Source: an uncultured Clostridia bacterium (GTDB taxonomy: Bacteria > Bacillota > Clostridia > Oscillospirales > Oscillospiraceae). Taken from it: a stretch of 5,621 bases of DNA. This document shows, piece after piece, positions 1 to 5,223 of the stretch; within the stretch, counting starts at the first letter, position 1; each line of letters begins with the position of its first letter. Where the stretch lies: NCBI GenBank assembly GCA_946011705.1, contig CAMGCA010000145.1, forward strand, positions 1 through 5,621. The letters are read 5' to 3'. Both the position numbers and the translations under genes were made by a program. The notes beneath the pieces were generated by a model that did not search any database, had not been told where the DNA came from, and saw nothing but the letters and a program-made list of their open reading frames with translations.

Positions 1-327
1 GTGTGGTGGAGCTGGGTCATCGCTTCCGGCGTATTCGGCCTGCTGATGGGTCTGGCCGCCAAGACCCTGAAAATGGAAGAAGGCGAGCTGGGCAAGAAGG
101 GCCTGATCAAGTTCAATATTGCTCAGCTGGTGTGCCATCTGATCTGCTGGCTGGCTGTCGCCCCTGTGCTGGATGTGTATATGATGGGCGAGCCCTGGGA
201 CAAGCTGATCGCCCAGGGTCTGATGGCCGCGGTTGCCAACGCCGTGACCACTGCCATTGTGGGCAGCCTTCTGTGTGTTGCCTACGCCGCGACCAAGACC
301 AAGGCCGGCAGTCTGAGCAAGGAATAA
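1..327 (+). CDS. ECF transporter S component, UPF0397 family (3' part only)
   Basis: This is the C-terminal 108 codons of an integral membrane substrate-binding (S) subunit of an energy-coupling factor importer. The GTG at position 1 is most likely an internal valine codon: the protein opens with WWSWVIASG, which I recall as an internal segment of UPF0397 proteins (usually about 180-190 residues), so roughly 70-80 residues lie outside the window. Three hydrophobic segments are visible, at about residues 3-20, 37-58 and 71-95, followed by a short polar tail ending SLSKE. The S subunit captures the substrate in the membrane and docks on the T subunit encoded downstream. Public annotation often names this family a riboflavin-type ECF substrate-binding protein, but I see no riboflavin riboswitch or biosynthesis gene here, so the ligand is unproven. 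Family assignment is from recalled sequence similarity and from the adjacent A and T genes. Confidence 0.85.
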   Translation: MWWSWVIASGVFGLLMGLAAKTLKMEEGELGKKGLIKFNIAQLVCHLICWLAVAPVLDVYMMGEPWDKLIAQGLMAAVANAVTTAIVGSLLCVAYAATKTKAGSLSKE

Positions 328-339
328 TACCACACTTTC

Positions 340-370
340 AAAGGCAGGCGCAACCGCCTGCCTTTGTTTG
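340..370 (+). terminator. Intercistronic hairpin, possible partial terminator between S and ATPase genes
   Basis: A perfect 11-bp inverted repeat (340-350 with 355-365) closes a CAAC loop 12 nt after the S-gene stop codon. It is followed by only a broken T run (TTTGTTTG), so termination is probably incomplete. No separate promoter is evident before the ATPase gene, so downstream genes likely depend on read-through. The hairpin could also protect the 3' end of the S-gene mRNA. Confidence 0.6.
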
Positions 371-372
371 TC

Positions 373-389
373 AGGAGGAATCCCCATTG
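373..389 (+). promoter_or_regulatory. Ribosome binding site that fixes a TTG start
   Basis: A near-consensus Shine-Dalgarno AGGAGGA (373-379) sits 7-8 nt before TTG at 387. No ATG or GTG in this frame is equally placed, and the encoded protein from this TTG begins EKKPIIRFQDFGF, the normal start of an ABC ATPase domain. This decides the start codon of the downstream gene. Confidence 0.85.
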
Positions 390-2096
390 GAGAAGAAACC
401 TATTATCCGTTTTCAGGACTTCGGCTTTCAATACACCGCACAGGCAGAGCCGACCCTGTACCACATCAACCTGGACATTTGTAAAGGTGAAAAGGTACTG
501 ATTGCCGGGCCTTCCGGCTGCGGAAAATCCACTCTGGCCCACTGCATCAACGGTCTTGTGCCCAATTCCTATCCCGGAAAATCTACCGGCAGCCTGACCA
601 TTGGCGGTAAAGACGCCAAGGAACAGGGACTGTTCGAGCTTTCCCAAACAGTCGGTACGGTTTTGCAGGATTCCGATGGGCAGTTTATCGGCCTGACGGT
701 GGCTGAGGATATTGCCTTCGCGCTGGAAAATGACTGCGTGCCCATTGGACCGATGCATGAAACCGTGGAGCGCATTGCGGAGTTGGTGGACGTTAAACAG
801 GTTCTGAGTCACGCGCCTCATGAGATTTCCGGCGGGCAAAAGCAGCGGGTAGGCTTAGGCGGCGTCATGGTCGGAAATGTGGACGTGCTGCTGTTTGATG
901 AACCCCTTGCCAATCTGGACCCCGCCACCGGCAAGCAGGCAATCGTCCTGATTGATGAGATTCAGAAGCGAACCGGCTGCGCCGTCATCATCATCGAGCA
1001 CCGTGTGGAGGACGTACTGTATTGCCCGGTGGATCGAATCATCCTGATGGAGGATGGCCATATTCGCTATGACGGGGATCCGGATTCGCTGTTGTGCACC
1101 GATTTGCTTTCCGATTGCGGTATTCGGGAACCACTGTATGTCACCGCGCTGAAATACGCGGGCGTCAGGCTGTCTGCGGACATGCATCCAGCTTACCTTC
1201 CCGAATTGACCCTCACCGATGCGCACAAAGAGCAGGTGCGCGGCTGGTATGAACAGCATCCCGATTCTAAAGCCGACAAAAGCGAACCCGTGCTCCTCCG
1301 TGCCGAAAACATTGACTTTACCTATGATGGTGGTCATCATACCCTGCGGGGTGTCAATGTAACTGTCCACAAGGGTGAAATGCTCAGCATTGTAGGAACC
1401 AATGGCGCGGGCAAGTCCACGTTCTCCAAGGTGATCTGCGGGTTTGAAAACGCCCAGAGCGGCATTCTCGAGCTAAATGGCATCGACCTGAACACGCTGT
1501 CCATCAAGGAACGGGCCGACCATATCGGTTACGTCATGCAGAACCCCAACCAGATGATCTCCAAGACCCAGATTTTTGACGAGGTGGCGCTGGGACTGCG
1601 CAACCGGGGCATACCGGAAGAGGAGATTCGCCCCCGGGTGGAGGAAACCCTGAAAATCTGCGGCCTGTACCCCTTCCGCAAGTGGCCCGTTTCCGCTCTC
1701 AGCTACGGACAGAAAAAGCGTGTGACCATCGCTTCCATTCTGGTTCTGAAGCCGGAAATGATCCTGCTGGATGAGCCGACTGCCGGTCAGGATTTGAAAC
1801 ACTACACAGAGATTATGGAATTCCTGCGGGAGCTGAACCGTCAGGGCATCACGGTGGTTCTGATTACCCATGATATGCACCTGATGCTGGAGTACACGCC
1901 ACGGGCAGTGGTGTTCAACGCGGGCAGGGTCATTGCGGACAAATCTGCCGCGGAGGTGTTGAATTCTCCCGAAATCATCGCGCAGGCCCATTTGAAGGAG
2001 ACGTCCCTGTACCACCTTTCCGCGCTGTGCGGCATTGACAATCCCGAAGAATTTACCCGCCGTTTTATCGCCAGAGACCGGGAGGTGCGCGGATGA
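387..2096 (+). CDS. ECF transporter ATPase with two fused ABC domains (DUF3744-type linker)
   Basis: This 569-residue cytoplasmic ATPase powers the ECF importer by carrying both nucleotide-binding domains in one chain. Domain 1 shows Walker A GPSGCGKST (41-49), Q-loop Gln94, signature ISGGQ (147-151), Walker B with catalytic Glu172, D-loop LANLD (174-178) and switch His205. A linker of about 70 residues (232-300) contains GIREPLYVTALKYAG, which I recall as the DUF3744 region typical of ATPases paired with UPF0397 S proteins. Domain 2 has Walker A GTNGAGKST (337-345), Gln385, signature LSYGQ (438-442), Walker B with Glu463 and His495. Both ATP sites therefore look catalytically complete. The TTG start is supported by a strong ribosome binding site. 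The stop overlaps the ecfT start (ATGA at 2093-2096), indicating translational coupling. An in-frame reading back to position 3 runs through the S gene and is not real. Confidence 0.95.
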   Translation: MEKKPIIRFQDFGFQYTAQAEPTLYHINLDICKGEKVLIAGPSGCGKSTLAHCINGLVPNSYPGKSTGSLTIGGKDAKEQGLFELSQTVGTVLQDSDGQFIGLTVAEDIAFALENDCVPIGPMHETVERIAELVDVKQVLSHAPHEISGGQKQRVGLGGVMVGNVDVLLFDEPLANLDPATGKQAIVLIDEIQKRTGCAVIIIEHRVEDVLYCPVDRIILMEDGHIRYDGDPDSLLCTDLLSDCGIREPLYVTALKYAGVRLSADMHPAYLPELTLTDAHKEQVRGWYEQHPDSKADKSEPVLLRAENIDFTYDGGHHTLRGVNVTVHKGEMLSIVGTNGAGKSTFSKVICGFENAQSGILELNGIDLNTLSIKERADHIGYVMQNPNQMISKTQIFDEVALGLRNRGIPEEEIRPRVEETLKICGLYPFRKWPVSALSYGQKKRVTIASILVLKPEMILLDEPTAGQDLKHYTEIMEFLRELNRQGITVVLITHDMHLMLEYTPRAVVFNAGRVIADKSAAEVLNSPEIIAQAHLKETSLYHLSALCGIDNPEEFTRRFIARDREVRG

Positions 2097-2920
2097 CAAA
2101 CCTTTTTAATTACATTGACCGCCCCTCCCCCATTCACCGGCTTACCGGCGCCTGCAAGCTGGTGTGCCTGATTCTCTGGACGCTGGCCGCCATGACCAGC
2201 TTCTATACGCCGCTGCTGATCGTGATGACTGTCGCCGCCGTGGCCCTGTTTCGAATTGCCAGGCTGAAGCTGAAGGATATCTCCGTCACCCTGGGGATTA
2301 TGTGCGTCTATATTGTGATGAACAACATTCTGATCTTCCTGTTCAGCCCCATGCACGGCACCAACATCTATGGCACAACCACGGTTCTGTTCCATATCGC
2401 AGGCCCCTACAGCGTTACGGCGGAGCAGCTGTTCTACCATCTGAATGTAATCCTGAAAAACGCCTGTACCATTCCCATCGTTTTGCTGTTTGTGTGCACC
2501 ACGAACCCCTCAGAGTTCGCCGCTTCTCTGAACCGCATCGGCATCAGCTACCGTATCAGCTACGCGGTAGCGCTGGCATTGCGGTATATCCCGGATATTC
2601 AGCGGGAATACCGGGACATTTCCCTGGCCCAGCAGGCCCGGGGTACGGAAATGAGTAAGAAGGCCAGCCTGATTGACCGGCTGAAAGCCGCAAGCGCTAT
2701 TCTGATTCCTCTGATTCTGTCCTCCATGGAACGAATTGAAACCATTTCCAACGCTATGGAGCTGCGGGGCTTTGGAAAAGAGAAGAAGCGCACCTGGTAT
2801 TCCGGCAGACCCTTTTCCAAAATGGATGTTGCCTGTATGCTGATCTGCGCCGGGCTGATGCTGCTGTCACTGACGCTGACTTATCTGAACGGCGGACGCT
2901 ATTTTAATCCCTTCCAATAA
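2093..2920 (+). CDS. ecfT: ECF transporter transmembrane T component
   Basis: This 275-residue membrane protein is the scaffold that links the S subunit to the ATPase. It has hydrophobic segments at about residues 20-56, 63-85, 117-137, 151-167 and 247-266. The cytoplasmic coupling region carries the two short Arg-Gly motifs that contact the ATPases: ARG at 182-184 (in QQARGTEM) and LRG at 224-226 (in MELRGFG), about 40 residues apart as expected for the family. The ATG overlaps the ATPase stop codon by four bases, and its ribosome binding site GGAGGT (2081-2086) lies inside the ATPase gene. Two in-frame stops in tandem (TAA TGA, 2918-2923) end it. Together with the two genes upstream it completes an S-A-T set, so the transporter does not need a shared ECF module. 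The substrate cannot be read from this subunit. Confidence 0.93.
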   Translation: MTNLFNYIDRPSPIHRLTGACKLVCLILWTLAAMTSFYTPLLIVMTVAAVALFRIARLKLKDISVTLGIMCVYIVMNNILIFLFSPMHGTNIYGTTTVLFHIAGPYSVTAEQLFYHLNVILKNACTIPIVLLFVCTTNPSEFAASLNRIGISYRISYAVALALRYIPDIQREYRDISLAQQARGTEMSKKASLIDRLKAASAILIPLILSSMERIETISNAMELRGFGKEKKRTWYSGRPFSKMDVACMLICAGLMLLSLTLTYLNGGRYFNPFQ

Positions 2921-2922
2921 TG

Positions 2923-2960
2923 AAAACTGCGCCGGGATAGATTCCCGGCGCAGCTATTTT
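2923..2960. terminator. Bidirectional intrinsic terminator between ecfT and the symporter gene
   Basis: An 11-bp perfect GC-rich stem (2927-2937 with 2943-2953, loop of 5) sits between the convergent genes. On the + strand it is followed by CTATTTTATT; on the - strand the complement is followed by TTTTCATTATT. The two gene ends are only 38 nt apart, so one hairpin appears to stop both transcripts. The overlap of its last bases with the - strand stop codon region shows how tightly it is packed. Confidence 0.85.
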
Positions 2961-4350
2961 ATTCACCTGTCAGATTATCGTCATCCTTTGCGAACTTTGC
3001 CACAACGCCGCTGAGCGCCAGCACTGCCAGCAGGTTGGGAATGACCATCAGTCCGTTAAACATATCGGACATATCCCAGACCAGGGAAACCTTCTGGAAG
3101 GAGCCGACGGCAATAAACACCAGCGCAATGACTCCGTACACCATCCGGGCGGACTTCTTGCCCTTAAACAGGGCCTTCACGTTGGACTCGCCAAAGAAAT
3201 ACCAGCCGATGATGGTCGAGAAGGCAAAGAACAGCAGGCAGATTGCCACGAACGCGTTGCCGAAGCCGCCGAAGGAGTGATTGAAGGCAGCCTGTGCCAG
3301 TGCGGTGCCGCTGAGCAGCTCACCGTCAGCACCCACAGTGCCCAGAACGCCGGAGGTCAGGATGACCAGTGCGGTCATGGTCAGAACCACAAAAGTATCG
3401 ATGAACACGCCGATCATGGCAACAACGCCCTGATCCTGAGGCTTGGCAACCTTTGCCAGCGCGTGGGCGTGGGGGGTAGAACCCATACCGGCTTCGTTGG
3501 AGAACAGGCCCCGGGCTACGCCGAAACGCATGGCCTCCTTCACGGTGACGCCCAGCGCGCCGCCCAGAACCGCCTGGGGATTGAAGGCGCCAACAAAAAT
3601 CGCCTTGAAAGCGGGCAGAATGCTGCCGGCGTTCATGAGAATCGCGACCAGAGAGCCGAGGATATAGAAGCAGGCCATGATGGGCACCAACTTTTCGGTA
3701 ACTGCCGCAATCCGCTTGACACCGCCCAGGAAAATAAAGGCGCACACACAGGCAATAATTGCACCGATGACGGCTTTGGGAACACCAAACGCCGTGTGGA
3801 AGGCATCACCGATGGAGTTTGACTGTACCATGTTGCCCATGAAGCCCAGCGCCAGCGTGATGGCGATGGCAAAGAAGCCAGCCATAAAATTGCCAAGCCT
3901 TCCCTTGAACGCGGCCTTGATGTAATAGATGGGACCGCCAGTGACTTCACCGTTTTCATTGGTCTGCTTATACTTCTGGGCCAGCACAGCCTCTCCATAA
4001 ATGGTGGACATTCCAAAGAATGCAGACACCCACATCCAGAAAATCGCGCCGGGACCGCCGGAAGCCAGAGCAGTGGCGCAGCCGGCAATGTTGCCGGTAC
4101 CAACCTGGGCGGCAATGGCTGTAGCCAGCGCCTGGAAGGCGCTCATACCCTCCTTGCCGGCGCCCTCGCCCACCAGTTTGATGTTGCCGAACGCCCGGCG
4201 CATTCCTTCGCCGAATTTCCGAATCTGAACGAACCGGGTTCGGATGGAGAAATACACGCCGCTTCCCAGAAGCAGGAACAGGAGCACTAGGCACTTGTTC
4301 CATAGGACGTCATTGACTGCTGCTACGATCTGTGTTACGATTGTTTCCAT
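2959..4350 (-). CDS. agcS: Sodium:alanine/glycine symporter, AgcS family
   Basis: This 463-residue inner-membrane carrier couples sodium entry to uptake of a small neutral amino acid. The diagnostic sodium:alanine symporter signature GGPGAIFWMWVSAFFG lies at residues 98-113. Other family hallmarks are VGTGNIAG (83-90), TGGPIYYI (137-144) and GLFSNEAGMGS (281-291). The protein is hydrophobic throughout with about ten membrane segments, and its length is normal for the family. I chose the ATG at 4350 because AGAGGT lies 6 nt upstream and METIVTQIVAAVNDVLW is a typical N-terminus; the longer in-frame reading to 4446 would begin inside the leader and translate its terminator. The gene stands alone, convergent with ecfT, behind a tandem glycine riboswitch, which makes glycine the most likely substrate or co-substrate with alanine. 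The transport specificity itself is inferred. Confidence 0.95.
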   Translation of the reverse strand: METIVTQIVAAVNDVLWNKCLVLLFLLLGSGVYFSIRTRFVQIRKFGEGMRRAFGNIKLVGEGAGKEGMSAFQALATAIAAQVGTGNIAGCATALASGGPGAIFWMWVSAFFGMSTIYGEAVLAQKYKQTNENGEVTGGPIYYIKAAFKGRLGNFMAGFFAIAITLALGFMGNMVQSNSIGDAFHTAFGVPKAVIGAIIACVCAFIFLGGVKRIAAVTEKLVPIMACFYILGSLVAILMNAGSILPAFKAIFVGAFNPQAVLGGALGVTVKEAMRFGVARGLFSNEAGMGSTPHAHALAKVAKPQDQGVVAMIGVFIDTFVVLTMTALVILTSGVLGTVGADGELLSGTALAQAAFNHSFGGFGNAFVAICLLFFAFSTIIGWYFFGESNVKALFKGKKSARMVYGVIALVFIAVGSFQKVSLVWDMSDMFNGLMVIPNLLAVLALSGVVAKFAKDDDNLTGE

Positions 4351-4370
4351 ATTTTGACCTCTTTCTGACA

Positions 4371-4402
4371 AACAAAAATCGCTGGACGCAAAAGCTCCAG
4401 CG
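4371..4402 (-). terminator. Intrinsic terminator in the symporter leader (riboswitch expression platform)
   Basis: Read on the - strand, a 7-bp stem CGCTGGA/TCCAGCG (4402-4396 with 4386-4380), extended by a short inner GC pairing around TTTT, is followed by ATTTTTGTTTG. It lies 42 nt after the second glycine aptamer and about 20 nt before the start codon, the place expected for transcriptional control by the riboswitch. I did not find a convincing antiterminator helix by eye, so the direction of control (on or off with glycine) is not settled. Confidence 0.8.
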
Positions 4403-4444
4403 AAAAGAAAGCGCGCTCCCCCTGCCAAATCAGGAAACGTGCTC

Positions 4445-4606
4445 ACTCTGTCCTTTTACCTGAGAGATTCGGCGGCAAAACCGCTTTGCACCTTCGGTAC
4501 CCATTTCTGGGATTCTCCAGAGCCACATCCATTCTTAGTCCTCACCTGATACCAGGCACCTGAGAGTGTTACTCCTTCGGCAGGCTCTACGCCATTCCCC
4601 TAAGAA
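4445..4606 (-). promoter_or_regulatory. Tandem glycine riboswitch (two aptamers)
   Basis: The leader RNA has two copies of the glycine aptamer core in the same order. Aptamer 1 has CCGAAGGAGUAA (4580-4569) then CUCUCAGG (4566-4559), closed by P1 UUCUUAG/CUAAGAA (4606-4600 with 4538-4532, 7 bp perfect). Aptamer 2 has CCGAAGGUGCAA (4497-4486) then CUCUCAGG (4466-4459), followed by UAAAAGGACAGAG, closed by P1 GCUCUG/CAGAGU (4523-4518 with 4450-4445). The two CUCUCAGG elements are exactly 100 nt apart and only a short linker separates the aptamers. Glycine riboswitches are known upstream of gcv operons and of sodium:amino-acid symporters. A terminator follows and then the symporter gene, so glycine very likely controls its transcription. 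Confidence 0.95.
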
Positions 4607-4636
4607 CTTCGTTTGTCGGTATGAAATTACCCTGAC

Positions 4637-4665
4637 ATCATACACGAAAGGCAGCTATCTGTCAA
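4637..4665 (-). promoter_or_regulatory. Sigma-A promoter of the glycine riboswitch and symporter transcript
   Basis: On the - strand a perfect -35 box TTGACA (4665-4660) is separated by exactly 17 nt from -10 box TATGAT (4642-4637). The predicted start is near 4630, about 25 nt before aptamer 1. A-rich tracts just upstream (4670-4683 as seen on the - strand) resemble an UP element. This is among the strongest promoter matches in the window. Confidence 0.9.
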
Positions 4666-4758
4666 CCATTTTCTGATTTTTTCCGGATATGGCAAAGTTG
4701 TTGTGTATTTTGCGCCGATTTTTCCACTTTTTGTACAATATTTTATTCTTTTTCCATA

Positions 4759-4786
4759 TTGACTTGCAGTCGAATTATGCTATAAT
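4759..4786 (+). promoter_or_regulatory. Extended -10 sigma-A promoter of the potA leader
   Basis: TTGACT (4759-4764) and a perfect TATAAT (4781-4786) are 16 nt apart, with TG at 4778-4779 giving an extended -10 element. AT-rich sequence with T tracts precedes it. The predicted start is near 4793. It diverges from the symporter promoter; the two -35 boxes are about 94 bp apart. The next credible coding start on this strand is potA at 5224, so the promoter serves a long untranslated leader or a small RNA. Confidence 0.85.
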
Positions 4787-4837
4787 GAGTCCATCTCAAT
4801 TGGAAAGAGTCTTTCCAAAGCAAGATGCTGCGACCGC

Positions 4838-4883
4838 CGGCATTCGCCGGCTAAGGCCATACGGACAGCCGGGTCGAATGCCG
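4838..4883 (+). other. Long stable hairpin in the potA leader
   Basis: CGGCATTCG (4838-4846) pairs perfectly with CGAATGCCG (4875-4883), and the helix continues with CCGGCT (4847-4852) and AGCCGG (4867-4872). The only interruption is a 2-nt bulge (GT, 4873-4874). This gives 15 base pairs and a 14-nt loop, 4853-4866, containing GGCCATACGGAC. It is flanked by two copies of GACCGC. Chance formation of such a helix is unlikely, which supports a structured RNA. Confidence 0.75.
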
Positions 4884-5052
4884 AAGACCGCTTTTGCGCG
4901 GTTTGGCAACTTCTGTTGCCTTATTGATTGAGTTAAAAGCTCAGTTTTATAAGTTGGTTACTATAAACCGATGGTGCCCCATGGCATAAACTTGTGAAAT
5001 GGTCAATAAGAGTAGTAAAAGTAATCTTTGCTATATAGACTCTGATCTGATT

Positions 5053-5087
5053 CGGATGCGATTCCCGTTCTGCGCTGCCGGATGCGA
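5053..5087 (+). repeat. Two direct copies of CGGATGCGA in the potA leader
   Basis: The 9-mer CGGATGCGA occurs at 5053-5061 and again at 5079-5087, 26 nt apart start to start. They flank a short GC-rich segment. They could be a protein-binding pair or part of alternative RNA folds; no known operator is recognised. Confidence 0.55.
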
Positions 5088-5098
5088 AATATGTCGAA

Positions 5099-5118
5099 TT
5101 TTCGTGTGTTTTCGTGTG
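5099..5118 (+). repeat. Tandem 10-bp repeat TTTTCGTGTG (two copies)
   Basis: Two abutting identical copies of TTTTCGTGTG occupy 5099-5118, about 40 nt upstream of the potA leader terminator. With only two units it could vary in copy number by slippage, or act as a binding site. No function is recognised. Confidence 0.8.
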
Positions 5119-5158
5119 TTTCCGGCTGTCGGAATCTGGTCGTAATGAGATGACACAA

Positions 5159-5191
5159 GTGGTATGCCGGCGCTCGGCATACCGCTTTTTT
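5159..5191 (+). terminator. Strong intrinsic terminator just before potA
   Basis: The arms GGTATGCCG (5161-5169) and CGGCATACC (5175-5183) pair perfectly. The stem extends to 11 bp with a G-T and a G-C pair (5159-5160 with 5184-5185), has a 5-nt loop, and is followed by six T residues (5186-5191). It ends 32 nt before the potA start codon and has no coding gene on its 5' side, so it either attenuates potA or ends a small RNA. Confidence 0.92.
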
Positions 5192-5223
5192 CATGCCAAA
5201 ATTCGGGAAAGAAGGAACGAGAA

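Larger units (their letters stand above)
4793..5191 (+). ncRNA. Unrecognised structured leader or small RNA upstream of potA
   Basis: This gene-free stretch of about 400 nt runs from the predicted transcription start to a strong terminator. I find no credible reading frame with a ribosome binding site. Visible helices are: 4800-4807 with 4811-4818 (8 bp, loop AGT); a long hairpin at 4838-4883; 4826-4837 with 4898-4908 (one bulge); 4905-4910 with 4915-4920 (6 bp, loop TTCT); a possible three-way junction at 4949-4995; 5009-5013 with 5039-5043; and 5120-5124 with 5130-5134. Some of these compete for the same bases. I looked for T-box, RNase P, tmRNA, SRP, TPP, FMN, cobalamin, SAM, lysine and cyclic dinucleotide riboswitch hallmarks and saw none that fit. 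It could be a riboswitch-type attenuator for potA or an independent RNA with its own terminator. Evidence is strong for a transcribed leader and moderate for a functional fold. Confidence 0.6.

Noticed and set aside
3..386. In-frame upstream extension of the ATPase reading frame, adding 128 residues
   Set aside because: It overlaps the whole S-component fragment in another frame, has no membrane or ABC features, and a strong ribosome binding site marks TTG at 387.
1473..2440. Long open frames on the - strand opposite the ATPase and ecfT
   Set aside because: They are explained by codon bias of the real + strand genes; they lack ribosome binding sites and family motifs.
3277..3822. 181-codon open frame on the + strand antisense to the symporter
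   Set aside because: It lies wholly opposite a convincing gene, has low-complexity Gly/His/Gln-rich composition typical of an antisense frame and no recognisable domain.
4351..4446. In-frame N-terminal extension of the symporter (32 residues)
   Set aside because: It would translate the terminator and its U tract, has no ribosome binding site, and the family N-terminus begins at the ATG at 4350, which has one.
4861..4866. ACGGAC in a hairpin loop, recalling the TwoAYGGAY RNA motif
   Set aside because: That motif needs two such loops in tandem hairpins; I find only one AYGGAY string in the leader.
4863..4884. tRNA T-arm-like string GGTCGAATGCC
   Set aside because: There is no acceptor stem, anticodon arm or 7-nt T loop with a 5-bp stem; the bases are better used in the 15-bp hairpin.
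4689..4931. 80-codon open frame on the + strand in the divergent intergenic region
   Set aside because: It begins upstream of the potA leader promoter, would run through promoter and hairpins, and has no ribosome binding site.
5030..5045. TATATA/TATAGA as a second promoter closer to potA
   Set aside because: No acceptable -35 box lies 16-18 nt upstream, and the terminator at 5159-5191 would still lie between it and potA.
5099..5118. Repeat pair as a possible CRISPR remnant
   Set aside because: The two 10-bp units abut with no spacer and are too short and too few; there are no cas genes.
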